Below are positions 1 to 6,480 of a DNA stretch of 8,362 nucleotides, one piece after another. This DNA comes from JBOFSQ01 sp051651625 (GTDB lineage: Bacteria; Planctomycetota; Planctomycetia; Pirellulales; Thermoguttaceae), in the NCBI GenBank assembly GCA_051651625.1, contig JBOFSQ010000099.1, positions 1 through 8,362 on the forward strand, given 5' to 3'. Position numbers and translations under genes: made by a program. Every line of letters starts with the position of its first letter. The stretch's first letter is position 1. The notes beneath the pieces are model-generated. The model was not told the origin of the DNA. It ran no database searches and saw nothing but the letters and a program-made list of their open reading frames with translations.

Positions 1-533
1 TTCGTGCGCACGCGGCGGAGTACAACATCGATCCCGACCGGATTGGCGTTTGGGGCGTTTCTGCGGGCGGACACCTCGCCGCACTTCTCGGCACGATGGG
101 AGACGACCGCACTTTCGATGTCGGCGAAAATCTCGAACAGTCGAGCGCGGTGAAGTGCGTTTGCGAACTCTTCGGCCCCACCGATCTCGAAGCACTTCTC
201 GCCGACCCAAGAATCAACGATTTTCTTGCGAAAGAAGGTGACGCCGTTCGTCGCTTCTTCGGCGGCGACCCGATGGAGAAACGCGGACTGGTCAGACGCG
301 CGAGTCCGACGACTTATGCGAGTGCAGGAAACGCACCGTTTCTCATCATTCACGGCGACGCCGACCCGCTTGTTCCGGTCGAACAGAGTCGTGGATTTTA
401 CGCGGCGTTACAGAGGGCTGGCGTCGAGAGCGAACTGATCATCGTCGAAGGCGGATTCCACGGGCCGTTTGGTTATCTCACCGCACCAATGCTGGCCCGC
501 TATCTCGCGTTCTTTGACAAACATTTGCGGTAA
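1..533 (+). CDS. Alpha/beta-hydrolase esterase/lipase, BD-FAE-like (5' end missing)
   Basis: C-terminal 176 residues of a hydrolase whose start lies left of the window; the frame is open from base 3. The nucleophile elbow GVSAGGH is visible with Ser at fragment residue 20. The motif HGDADPLVP supplies the likely catalytic Asp (residue 121) and GGFHG the catalytic His (residue 153), so the Ser-Asp-His triad is complete and in canonical order. The stretch FGPTDL after the elbow and the HGxxDxxVP motif are typical of the BD-FAE/Aes esterase group, which hydrolyses carboxyl esters such as acyl or feruloyl groups on polysaccharides. Members are often exported, but the N-terminus is not visible here. 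The gene ends in TAA, followed by 290 bp of repeat-rich spacer. The substrate cannot be told from sequence. The fold and triad are secure; the exact subfamily is less so. Confidence 0.9.
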   Translation, partial: RAHAAEYNIDPDRIGVWGVSAGGHLAALLGTMGDDRTFDVGENLEQSSAVKCVCELFGPTDLEALLADPRINDFLAKEGDAVRRFFGGDPMEKRGLVRRASPTTYASAGNAPFLIIHGDADPLVPVEQSRGFYAALQRAGVESELIIVEGGFHGPFGYLTAPMLARYLAFFDKHLR

Positions 534-583
534 GGGTTCGCGCCACGTTTTGTCATCCGGCGCGAAAGCGTGGCGTAAGCGAA

Positions 584-709
584 GTGAATAAGAACACGAA
601 GCGTAAGCGAGTGCCCTAATCAGCACAGACATAGCATCAACAATGTGCGCCATCAGGATGGATTCCCGCCTACGCGGGAATGACGAAACGAACCGTGAAC
701 GGTAACATT
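584..709 (+). repeat. Composite intergenic repeat, copy 1
   Basis: The element has two parts. The first is a 33-bp segment (584-616) with core GAAGCGTAAGCGAGTGCCC. The second is a palindrome-containing segment (653-709) starting TCAGGATGGATTCC and ending near ACCGTGAACGG. The same two parts recur in the same order and orientation at 2091-2214, with a similar gap between them (36 versus 33 nt). The 33-bp part is identical in both copies. An additional degenerate GCGTAAGCGA lies just upstream at 573. The palindromic half resembles the widespread 'TTCCCGCCTACGCGGGAATGAC' class of dispersed bacterial repeats. Confidence 0.85.
662..681 (+). repeat. Perfect hairpin inside composite repeat copy 1
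   Basis: ATTCCCGC and GCGGGAAT form a perfect 8-bp stem around a CTAC loop. The second copy at 2166-2185 keeps the loop and swaps one C-G pair for T-A on both arms. No T-run follows, so it does not look like an intrinsic terminator. Confidence 0.85.
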
Positions 710-761
710 TTCGCCATATTCGGCGGCGGATTGTATTGGCGACGTCAACAGGCAATTCAAC

Positions 762-781
762 CGGCGGGTTTACACCCGCCG
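762..781 (+). repeat. GC-rich hairpin upstream of the exported-protein gene
   Basis: CGGCGGG (762-768) and CCCGCCG (775-781) pair perfectly around the six-base loop TTTACA. The hairpin sits about 42 nt before the start codon at 824, so it could lie in the 5' leader of that gene or be the end of an upstream transcript. There is no U-tract directly after it, which argues against a simple terminator. It may be another dispersed palindromic repeat. Confidence 0.6.
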
Positions 782-810
782 CTCGCCACGGTTTACACAC
801 ACACTTTTTG

Positions 811-816
811 AAAGGA
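811..816 (+). promoter_or_regulatory. Shine-Dalgarno for the exported-protein gene
   Basis: AAAGGA lies seven bases before the ATG at 824. It is one of only two clear ribosome-binding sites in the window and fixes the start of this gene. Confidence 0.75.
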
Positions 817-823
817 CTCCACC

Positions 824-1978
824 ATGTTTTGTCTCAACAAGATCGCACCCGCACTTCTCTTCTCCGTGGCGGCGGTCGCGGCAGGTGAACAGGTGAGCAC
901 AACACTATCTGTCACCAAAGGTGGCGAAACATATAGAGTTGTCGAGACCGACGACGGCAAAAGAGTGCTCGTCGATTTGGCTGGGAATGTCCACGGTGAA
1001 ATCGTCGGTGATACGTTCATAGTTGAGTATAATACATCTCCCGAACCACCATCGTCTCCCGACCATCCGGTACTCAACGAAATCATGTTCGACACGATGT
1101 TGCGTGCCGAGAGTCAAGGAAAACTCACATTCTTGCGAACGATGGATCATGGCGACGCGATGCGACCATTCTTTGGAGACGCCGTTCGCGTCTATGCGGG
1201 CATCTCGCAGGAACAACAAAATACGCTCGAAAATGCCCTTGACATGAGTGACGTAGAACCACAGATGAAACAATTCGAGAAGGCGTTTGGCTCTTACGAC
1301 GATCTTTCGGTGGAAGAGCAAGGCGTCCTTAGCGACGAGTTACGTCAGTTTTTTGGCGGTGTGATTGACACCGCCGCCGCGCGTTCGCGCGAGGTGTTCA
1401 CCGACGAACAGTTGGAGCGTCTCCAAGAAATTGAACTGACGCAGCCGTCCGGATTCGCGTCGTTGTTGGGTTCTGTCTTTTCGCAAATGGATGCAGGGGA
1501 AGAGAACGAAGACGCTGCTGCCGATACGTCTGCGGAGGTGCGAGAAAGTCTTGCCGACCTCTTCACCAATGTTGCCGCCTACGACGCTCTGGGGTTGACC
1601 GAAGAGCAGCGTCAAAAACTCCGCGAGATTCAAGACGCCGCCTTACCAGAACGGCAAGCGATGCTCAAAGACCTTATGAAGTGGATGTCGGGCGACCCGC
1701 CGTCGCGTGAAGTCCGCGATGCGTGGCTTGCGCGAGCGAAGTCACACGGGACGCCCGTCAAAGCGAAACTCCTCGCGGTGCTCACCCCCGAACAGCGTGA
1801 GAAACTCGAACGCCTCACCGTCTCCGTCCGCGAACGTCTCGCACATCTGGCGACATTGCCAAAGGACGAGCCGGAAGATGACTCGTGGAAAAACTCGTGG
1901 AAACCCGGCGACCCGATCCCCGAAGGTTTCGCACCACCACGCAAGACACGCGGCTTCCCAATGGGCGGCTCGCTGTGA
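824..1978 (+). CDS. Exported LTxxQ-repeat hypothetical protein (Spy/CpxP-like helices)
   Basis: A 384-residue protein of unknown function. The start is set by AAAGGA seven bases upstream. Residues 1-20 look like a signal peptide: Lys6, a hydrophobic core ALLFSVAAV, and a plausible AVAA cleavage site, so the protein is probably exported. Residues 25-70 have a beta-like pattern. From about residue 105 the chain is helical, charged and mostly acidic, with repeated helix-capping motifs LSVEEQ (161), FTDEQ (192), LTEEQ (258) and LTPEQREKLERL (320). Such LTxxQ motifs mark Spy/CpxP-type periplasmic proteins and a large group of exported planctomycete proteins. The C-terminal 40 residues are Pro-rich and probably disordered. 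The gene stands alone, bracketed by directly repeated copies of a composite repeat. A periplasmic chaperone or stress-sensing role is only an inference from the LTxxQ pattern. No catalytic motif was seen. Confidence 0.8.
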   Translation: MFCLNKIAPALLFSVAAVAAGEQVSTTLSVTKGGETYRVVETDDGKRVLVDLAGNVHGEIVGDTFIVEYNTSPEPPSSPDHPVLNEIMFDTMLRAESQGKLTFLRTMDHGDAMRPFFGDAVRVYAGISQEQQNTLENALDMSDVEPQMKQFEKAFGSYDDLSVEEQGVLSDELRQFFGGVIDTAAARSREVFTDEQLERLQEIELTQPSGFASLLGSVFSQMDAGEENEDAAADTSAEVRESLADLFTNVAAYDALGLTEEQRQKLREIQDAALPERQAMLKDLMKWMSGDPPSREVRDAWLARAKSHGTPVKAKLLAVLTPEQREKLERLTVSVRERLAHLATLPKDEPEDDSWKNSWKPGDPIPEGFAPPRKTRGFPMGGSL

Positions 1979-2090
1979 AGTTGCGTGTGTTGATCGACTT
2001 TCGTCACTCGGCGAAAAAGCGGGAATCCAACCCGAATAGAATGCGTGTTTTGGTGTCGTGGCGGTGAATCAGAGAGAGAAACGCAAGCGA

Positions 2091-2214
2091 GTGAATAAGA
2101 ACACGAAGCGTAAGCGAGTGCCCGAATTGGAGTCGACGAAGCGTACACGAGTGGCGTCAGGATGGATTCCTGCCTACGCAGGAATGACGAAACAAACCGT
2201 GAACCGTTACACAT
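2091..2214 (+). repeat. Composite intergenic repeat, copy 2
   Basis: Direct-orientation partner of the element at 584-709. The first 33 bp (2091-2123) match copy 1 exactly. The palindromic part (2157-2214) differs from copy 1 at a few sites, including a paired change in the stem. It ends next to the recQ start codon and so probably forms part of the recQ leader. Confidence 0.85.
2166..2185 (+). repeat. Perfect hairpin inside composite repeat copy 2
   Basis: ATTCCTGC and GCAGGAAT pair fully around CTAC. Compared with copy 1 the stem carries one compensated pair change. The hairpin ends 35 bases before the recQ ATG. Confidence 0.85.
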
Positions 2215-2220
2215 TCCGAA

Positions 2221-4446
2221 ATGTCAAAAACATCTCACACCGAAAACATCGCCACAACGCTTGCCGAGATTTTCGGGTTTCATTCGTTTCGTGAGCACCA
2301 AGAAGACGTCGTTCGCGCGATTCTCGGCGGGAACGACGCATTCGCCGTTATGCCGACCGGCGGTGGGAAGTCGCTCTGTTATCAGCTCCCCGCACGAATG
2401 CTTGACGGCGTTTGCGTCGTCGTTTCGCCGCTGATCTCGCTGATGAAAGACCAAGTAGATGCCGCGCGAACAAACGGTCTCAACGCCGCCGCACTCAACA
2501 GCGCAATCTCACAAACCGAACGAAACGAAATCGGCGACGCACTCCGTCGCGGCGAACTCGATCTGCTCTACATCTCGCCCGAACGGTTCGGCACCGACCA
2601 CTTCATCGAACGACTCAAAACTCTAAACATCTCGTTCTTCGCCATCGACGAAGCACACTGCATCTCCGAATGGGGACACGATTTTCGCCCCGATTATCTC
2701 GCACTATCGCGGATAGTCGAAGAATTTCCGAGCGTCCCAATCGCGGCGTTCACCGCAACGGCAACAACGCGCGTCGCCACCGACATCGTAACGCGACTCG
2801 CACTCCGCAAACCACATTTAGTACGCGCGTCGTTCAACCGACCAAATCTAATTTATCGCGTCGAACGCAAACAAAACATCGACGACCAACTGCGCAGATT
2901 CGTCGCCGACCACAACGGCGAATCGGGAATCATCTACCGAACGAGCCGCAAAAAAGTCGAGATGACCGCAGCGATGCTGAAGTCGCACGGCTTTTCGGCG
3001 ATGGCGTATCACGCCGGAATGCAAGACGTTGACCGCCACTCCGCACAAGAGGCGTTTCGCCGCGACGAGTGTTCGATCATCGTCGCCACAATCGCGTTCG
3101 GAATGGGGATCGACAAGTCAAACGTCCGTTACGTCGTTCACGCCGACCTCCCGAAAAACATCGAAGGATATTACCAAGAGACCGGTCGTGCCGGACGCGA
3201 CGGCGAACCCGCCGAGTGCGTGCTGTTTTTCAGTCTGCAAGACTCGGTGATTTTGAGTAAGTTCGCAGACGAGATCGAAGACGCCGCCGCGCGCGACGTT
3301 GCCAAAGCACAACTCCGTTCGATGATTCGTTTCGCCGACCAAGACGGTTGCCGCCGCGCGGCGTTGCTCAACTATTTCGGCGAAAGTTATACGCAACCAA
3401 GCTGCGATGGCTGCGACTATTGTTTGGACGAAGTCGAACGTGAAGACGCAACGATCCCCGCGCAAAAGATTTTGTCGGCGATTGTTCGCACTGGCGAACG
3501 GTTCGGCGCGGGACATATTTGCGACATCGTTCTCGGTGCGAACACCGAAAAGGTGCGTTCGTTTCACCACGACGAGCTGCCGACTTTTGGTGTTGGTCGT
3601 GACAAATCGAATGCGTACTGGCGTGCGGTCGTAAACTCACTCACGTCGCAAAATTTTTTGATAACCGACGATCCTGCGCGACCGGTACTCAAACTGACCG
3701 ACGAAGCGCGAGCGATATTGAAGGGTGCGAGAACGTTCCAAATGGTGACGCATCGTGAGACGACGCGAAGTCACAGTGCGCATACGTTCACGAGTCTTGG
3801 TGTGTTTGGCGAGCGTGTTTTTCAGGCGTTGCGTTCGCTTCGGAAGGAGATCGCACTCGCCGACGACTTGCCGCCTTATCTTGTGTTCTCCGACAAATCG
3901 CTCGTTGAGATGGCGTTTTATCTTCCGCAAAATGAGAACGAGTTTTTGTCGATCAGTGGCGTTGGGCGTAGCAAGCTCGAAAGATACGGGACAAGTTTTC
4001 TCGCGGCGATCAGAAAAATCTGCGACGCCGATCCAGAAGCGTCGGCGCGTTCACGGCAACCGCTGACAGCGGCGAACAAAGTATCCGAACCGCGACCGCA
4101 GCGTTCTGCGTCAGCGATTACGCCAACGATTGTCGAGACGCAACAACTTTTCGAGCAAGGTTTTTCGATCACAGAAATTGCAGAGCGTCGCAAGTTTTCG
4201 GCGAGTACGATTCTCTCGCATATCGAGCAACTTGCGGAGTCAGGATACTTGTTTCCAGTTGAGCGTTTCTTCGTACCGGAACGTCTCGCCGAAATTGCGG
4301 CGTGGTTCCGCGCGGGGGAAGTTGACTTGGTGACAGATTTTCGTTTGAAACCCGCAGTCGAAGCGTCGGGCGGCGATCTCGATTACGACGAAGCGCGACT
4401 TGCCAGAATCTTTTTGCGAACAGAGCAGGCGAAAAGCGTTGAGTAG
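2221..4446 (+). CDS. recQ: ATP-dependent DNA helicase RecQ with C-terminal HTH
   Basis: A complete 741-residue superfamily-2, 3'-5' DNA helicase acting in recombination and replication-fork repair. Motif 0 FREHQ has Gln27, Walker A TGGGKS is at 46-51, and the DEAH box is at 143-146, followed by the RecQ aromatic-rich loop SEWGHDFRPDY. Motif III is FTATAT (177-182) and motif VI is QETGRAGRDGE (319-329). The RecQ zinc site is intact, with Cys377, Cys395, Cys398 and Cys401. An RQC winged helix (about 410-510) and an HRDC domain (about 530-600, FLSISGVGRSKLERYG) follow. A roughly 110-residue tail carries a helix-turn-helix (FSITEIAERRKFSASTILSHI, 648-668). Escherichia coli RecQ is about 610 residues and lacks this tail. 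No Shine-Dalgarno is visible, but a later Met (residue 44) would delete motif 0, so ATG 2221 is preferred. It converges on the minus-strand genes. Confidence 0.97.
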   Translation: MSKTSHTENIATTLAEIFGFHSFREHQEDVVRAILGGNDAFAVMPTGGGKSLCYQLPARMLDGVCVVVSPLISLMKDQVDAARTNGLNAAALNSAISQTERNEIGDALRRGELDLLYISPERFGTDHFIERLKTLNISFFAIDEAHCISEWGHDFRPDYLALSRIVEEFPSVPIAAFTATATTRVATDIVTRLALRKPHLVRASFNRPNLIYRVERKQNIDDQLRRFVADHNGESGIIYRTSRKKVEMTAAMLKSHGFSAMAYHAGMQDVDRHSAQEAFRRDECSIIVATIAFGMGIDKSNVRYVVHADLPKNIEGYYQETGRAGRDGEPAECVLFFSLQDSVILSKFADEIEDAAARDVAKAQLRSMIRFADQDGCRRAALLNYFGESYTQPSCDGCDYCLDEVEREDATIPAQKILSAIVRTGERFGAGHICDIVLGANTEKVRSFHHDELPTFGVGRDKSNAYWRAVVNSLTSQNFLITDDPARPVLKLTDEARAILKGARTFQMVTHRETTRSHSAHTFTSLGVFGERVFQALRSLRKEIALADDLPPYLVFSDKSLVEMAFYLPQNENEFLSISGVGRSKLERYGTSFLAAIRKICDADPEASARSRQPLTAANKVSEPRPQRSASAITPTIVETQQLFEQGFSITEIAERRKFSASTILSHIEQLAESGYLFPVERFFVPERLAEIAAWFRAGEVDLVTDFRLKPAVEASGGDLDYDEARLARIFLRTEQAKSVE

Positions 4447-4461
4447 ACGCCGTGGTGGTGA

Positions 4462-4566
4462 ATCAGAACGCGAAGCGTAAGCGAGTGCCCAGATCGATCG
4501 GAACGTGAAGCGTAAACGAGTGCCCAGATCAATCAGAACGCGAAGCGTAAGCGAGTGCCCAGAAGC
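4462..4566 (+). repeat. Three-unit 35-bp tandem repeat
   Basis: Three adjacent 35-bp units start at 4462, 4497 and 4532. Units 1 and 2 differ at four positions; units 1 and 3 differ only in the last few bases. The core GAAGCGTAAGCGAGTGCCC is the same as in the composite repeats upstream, so this is a third site of the family, here amplified and without the palindromic half. It fills almost the whole gap between the convergent stop codons of recQ and the methyltransferase gene. Confidence 0.9.
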
Positions 4567-4573
4567 AGAACGG

Positions 4574-6091
4574 TTAAAACTTCTTATCGTTGAGCAAACT
4601 CGAACGCGCGTCTTTGTGGCGGAGTAAAACAACGTCAAGCCCAACGAGCGGTGCGAGAACAGTGTGTACGTCGCGGCGAATGTTTTCGACCGAGAGTGTT
4701 GGCAACTCAACGTGGAGTCGCTGCACGATCTTGCCGAGCGTCGCGGAGTTGTCGATCAGTGCGTAGACGCTCATCGCAAACGGAGTCGTCAAAACCGGCA
4801 CGGTTATCGGCGTCGGCTTCGACGGAATCGTGAACAAAATCGGCATGCCACACTGCTTCTTTGCCGCAAACGCTGGCAGCGTCTGCGCTAATTGTTGTCC
4901 GTGCGCGAGCGAACAGAAAAACGGCACCATGTCGTCATCGTCGAGCGAGGCGGCGACACTGCCGTTTTGACGTTCTGCATTTCGTTTTAGCCAAAACTCC
5001 CAAGTGTTGATCCCGCCGCAAAAATACTCGGCGAACGATTGATACAGCATCGGCGGCATCTTCGGTAGCAACTCGCGGATCGTGTGCGGGAGACGGTATG
5101 GCAAGTACGCTGGCGTTAACTGCCCTCGCGTCGGCGGCGCAAAATCGACGATGTGAACCCCCGCAGATGCAACCCACTGGTGAAGCTGCTCCAGCGTGTA
5201 CGCACGGTCTTGCGAGTGGAGAAACAAGTCGTAAGTCTCAACGCGATTGCTCGTCCGCTGCCAACGACCGTTGCGACGATGAAGATTCGACGACGGTAGC
5301 GAGTCGAGAAGTTCCCACGTCTGCTCGATTCGCGTGTCAATGTCGTCGTCGGATTCGGAAACGCTGTTCAGCAAACGCATCATCTGTTGAATCGAGTAGA
5401 TTCCAGTGCGACCGATTTGTCCGTAGACCATAATCGACATCACACCGTCGTCGGCGAGAACACCTTCGAGCGAACGCAGTCCGTCAATCGGACTTTTGAG
5501 GTGGTGAAGTACGCCGGAGCAGTTGACGTAATCGAACTTGCCGAGATTCATCGAGCCGACATCGAGCAGCGACGCGAGACGAAAATCGACGACTTCGGCG
5601 ATGCGTGGTTCGCCCAAGCGTTCGGCTTGATTGTGGAGCCGCTTCCGCGCAACTTCCATCGACGCGGTGCTCAAGTCAACGTAGACGATTTCGGCGTTTG
5701 GAATCTTCGCAAGTTGAACGGCGAGAAACGTCGAGGCGTCTCCGGTACCGCCGCCGGCGACGAGGGCACGAAAACCGCTGTTGAAGTTGCGTTTCCCGCC
5801 CCAACAATTCGTGTTTACTGCGGGCAAATAGTCGCACAGCAAACACATCAGAAACTTCTTGTCGTCATCGGGGTCGCGGAGCGGGTACGGCAGATTTTCG
5901 TACTGATTCCGAACGCTGCGATGCGTTTGGTCTTTGTTTCGGCTCTCGTCGAACGTTGCAACAACCGGCTTCGCCGCCGTCGCCGACGCAGAAATGAAAT
6001 CGTGCAGCGGCCCCGACCACGCCGCCCGCGGACGACGCTTGACCGGCGCGATGAGCGACTGTTCCAGATGTTCGAGTGAGGATGGTTTCAT
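4574..6091 (-). CDS. SAM-dependent class I methyltransferase with C-terminal PqqD-like domain
   Basis: A 505-residue protein. Residues 63-74 (QYENLPYPLRDP) form the N-terminal signature of a group of methyltransferases of unknown substrate. The Rossmann methyltransferase core follows: glycine loop VAGGGTGDAS (111-120), acidic ribose-binding residue in YVDLS (Asp139), and motif FDYVNCSGVLHHL (186-198). A helical region with YDLFLHSQDRAYTLEQL (287-303) and an all-alpha stretch come next. Residues about 438-496 (ALIDNSATLGKIV to VVLLRHKD) resemble a PqqD-like winged-helix domain. The frame stays open upstream to 6343, but those 84 residues translate intergenic repeats, so Met at 6091 is chosen; no Shine-Dalgarno supports any start. 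The gene encoding its degenerate paralogue lies upstream at 6827-8146. The methyl acceptor is unknown. SAM-dependent methyl transfer is well supported; the PqqD match is by eye only. Confidence 0.88.
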   Translation of the reverse strand: MKPSSLEHLEQSLIAPVKRRPRAAWSGPLHDFISASATAAKPVVATFDESRNKDQTHRSVRNQYENLPYPLRDPDDDKKFLMCLLCDYLPAVNTNCWGGKRNFNSGFRALVAGGGTGDASTFLAVQLAKIPNAEIVYVDLSTASMEVARKRLHNQAERLGEPRIAEVVDFRLASLLDVGSMNLGKFDYVNCSGVLHHLKSPIDGLRSLEGVLADDGVMSIMVYGQIGRTGIYSIQQMMRLLNSVSESDDDIDTRIEQTWELLDSLPSSNLHRRNGRWQRTSNRVETYDLFLHSQDRAYTLEQLHQWVASAGVHIVDFAPPTRGQLTPAYLPYRLPHTIRELLPKMPPMLYQSFAEYFCGGINTWEFWLKRNAERQNGSVAASLDDDDMVPFFCSLAHGQQLAQTLPAFAAKKQCGMPILFTIPSKPTPITVPVLTTPFAMSVYALIDNSATLGKIVQRLHVELPTLSVENIRRDVHTVLAPLVGLDVVLLRHKDARSSLLNDKKF

Positions 6092-6193
6092 GGGGGGAAT
6101 GGGTGAGAGCGGTGTGTTTGAAAACGGTGAATGTTCTACTTCACGTTTGGCCGTGTTTCGTGTCTGTTCACGGATTGTTTTGTTATTACATAT

Positions 6194-6302
6194 CCTAGTC
6201 CCGCTAGGGACGGCCTTATTGTAGCCGAGGGCAAGACGTATTCGTCGCAGCCCTCGGTTTGCGTCGCCAAATGGATTGAAGTCCCGTAGGGACGACCTTA
6301 TT
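6194..6302 (+). repeat. 109-nt structured repeat element, copy A
   Basis: The layout is a small hairpin GTCCC-GCTA-GGGAC (6198-6211), then CCTTATTGTAG, then a long two-part hairpin. The outer stem of the long hairpin is CCGAGGGC/GCCCTCGG (6225-6232 with 6250-6257) and the inner stem is GACG-TATT-CGTC (6235-6246). A second small hairpin GTCCC-GTA-GGGAC and another CCTTATT close the element. The layout resembles REP/BIME-type elements. No transposase is present in the window. Confidence 0.85.
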
Positions 6303-6342
6303 CCGAATGGGCGAACCATCGTCAACGTTGTCGAGCAGTTCA

Positions 6343-6451
6343 AATAAGGCCGCTCCTACGGAGCTACGGATTCTGTGGTGGACGTCAACCCAAGGCTGCG
6401 CGGAATACCGCTTGCCTTGGGCTACAATAAGGTCGCCGCTACGCGGCTAGG
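6343..6451 (-). repeat. 109-nt structured repeat element, copy B (inverted)
   Basis: The reverse complement of this stretch has the same order of parts and the same length as copy A. It has a small hairpin GCCGC-GTA-GCGGC, CCTTATTGTAG, a long hairpin with outer stem CCCAAGGC/GCCTTGGG and inner stem GCGG-TATT-CCGC, then small hairpin GCTCC-GTA-GGAGC and CCTTATT. Linkers AA and GCA and loop TATT in the long hairpin equal those of copy A, while the stem bases differ in paired fashion. The copies are separated by 40 nt. Confidence 0.85.
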
Positions 6452-6480
6452 AAATGCTGTCACAAATTGTCTGCGAACGG

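Larger units (their letters stand above)
534..823. other. Repeat-bearing intergenic spacer
   Basis: This gap contains no convincing gene. From left to right it holds a degenerate and a perfect copy of a GCGTAAGCGA-containing unit, a palindromic GGATTCCCGCCTACGCGGG-type repeat with its tail, a GC-rich hairpin at 762-781, and the ribosome-binding site of the next gene. A minus-strand open frame across it reads only repeat-derived residues and is not believed. No clear promoter could be picked out. Confidence 0.7.
1979..2220. other. Repeat-rich spacer upstream of recQ
   Basis: A 242-bp gap with no credible gene. Most of it is composite repeat copy 2 plus degenerate flanking units: ACGCAAGCGA at 2081 and GCGTACACGA at 2141. 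The repeat runs to within six or seven bases of the recQ ATG, leaving no room for a promoter between them. The recQ promoter must therefore lie within or before the repeat. Confidence 0.7.
6092..6480. other. 389-bp spacer carrying an inverted pair of structured elements
   Basis: Nothing in this gap looks like a gene. It contains two 109-nt elements in opposite orientation (6194-6302 and 6343-6451) and, next to the methyltransferase start, an AT-richer stretch of about 100 bp (6092-6193). That stretch could hold the methyltransferase promoter, but no convincing -35/-10 pair was found. Open frames through the gap give repeat-derived translations such as ALGYNKAVPSG. Confidence 0.75.

Noticed and set aside
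662..681. Intrinsic terminator for the upstream hydrolase gene
   Set aside because: The stem is good but no T-run follows, and the same palindrome recurs before recQ, so it is better treated as a dispersed repeat.
2412..3032. A 206-residue gene inside recQ
   Set aside because: It is an Arg-rich frame-shifted reading of the RecQ helicase core.
4462..4566. A short CRISPR array
   Set aside because: The 35-bp units are directly adjacent and repeat in full. There are no unique spacers and no cas genes.
5387..6079. A 230-residue plus-strand gene
   Set aside because: It lies wholly antisense to the methyltransferase core, whose motifs are unambiguous, and shows no domain of its own.
6092..6343. 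An 84-residue N-terminal extension of the 505-aa methyltransferase starting at 6343
   Set aside because: The extension translates the inverted structured elements (for example ALGYNKAVPSG) and has no domain character. The Met at 6091 gives a sensible N-terminus.
6092..6480. A HEPN toxin partner or its remnant next to the nucleotidyltransferase
   Set aside because: No RxxxxH-type motif or helical frame was found. The gap is accounted for by the structured repeats.
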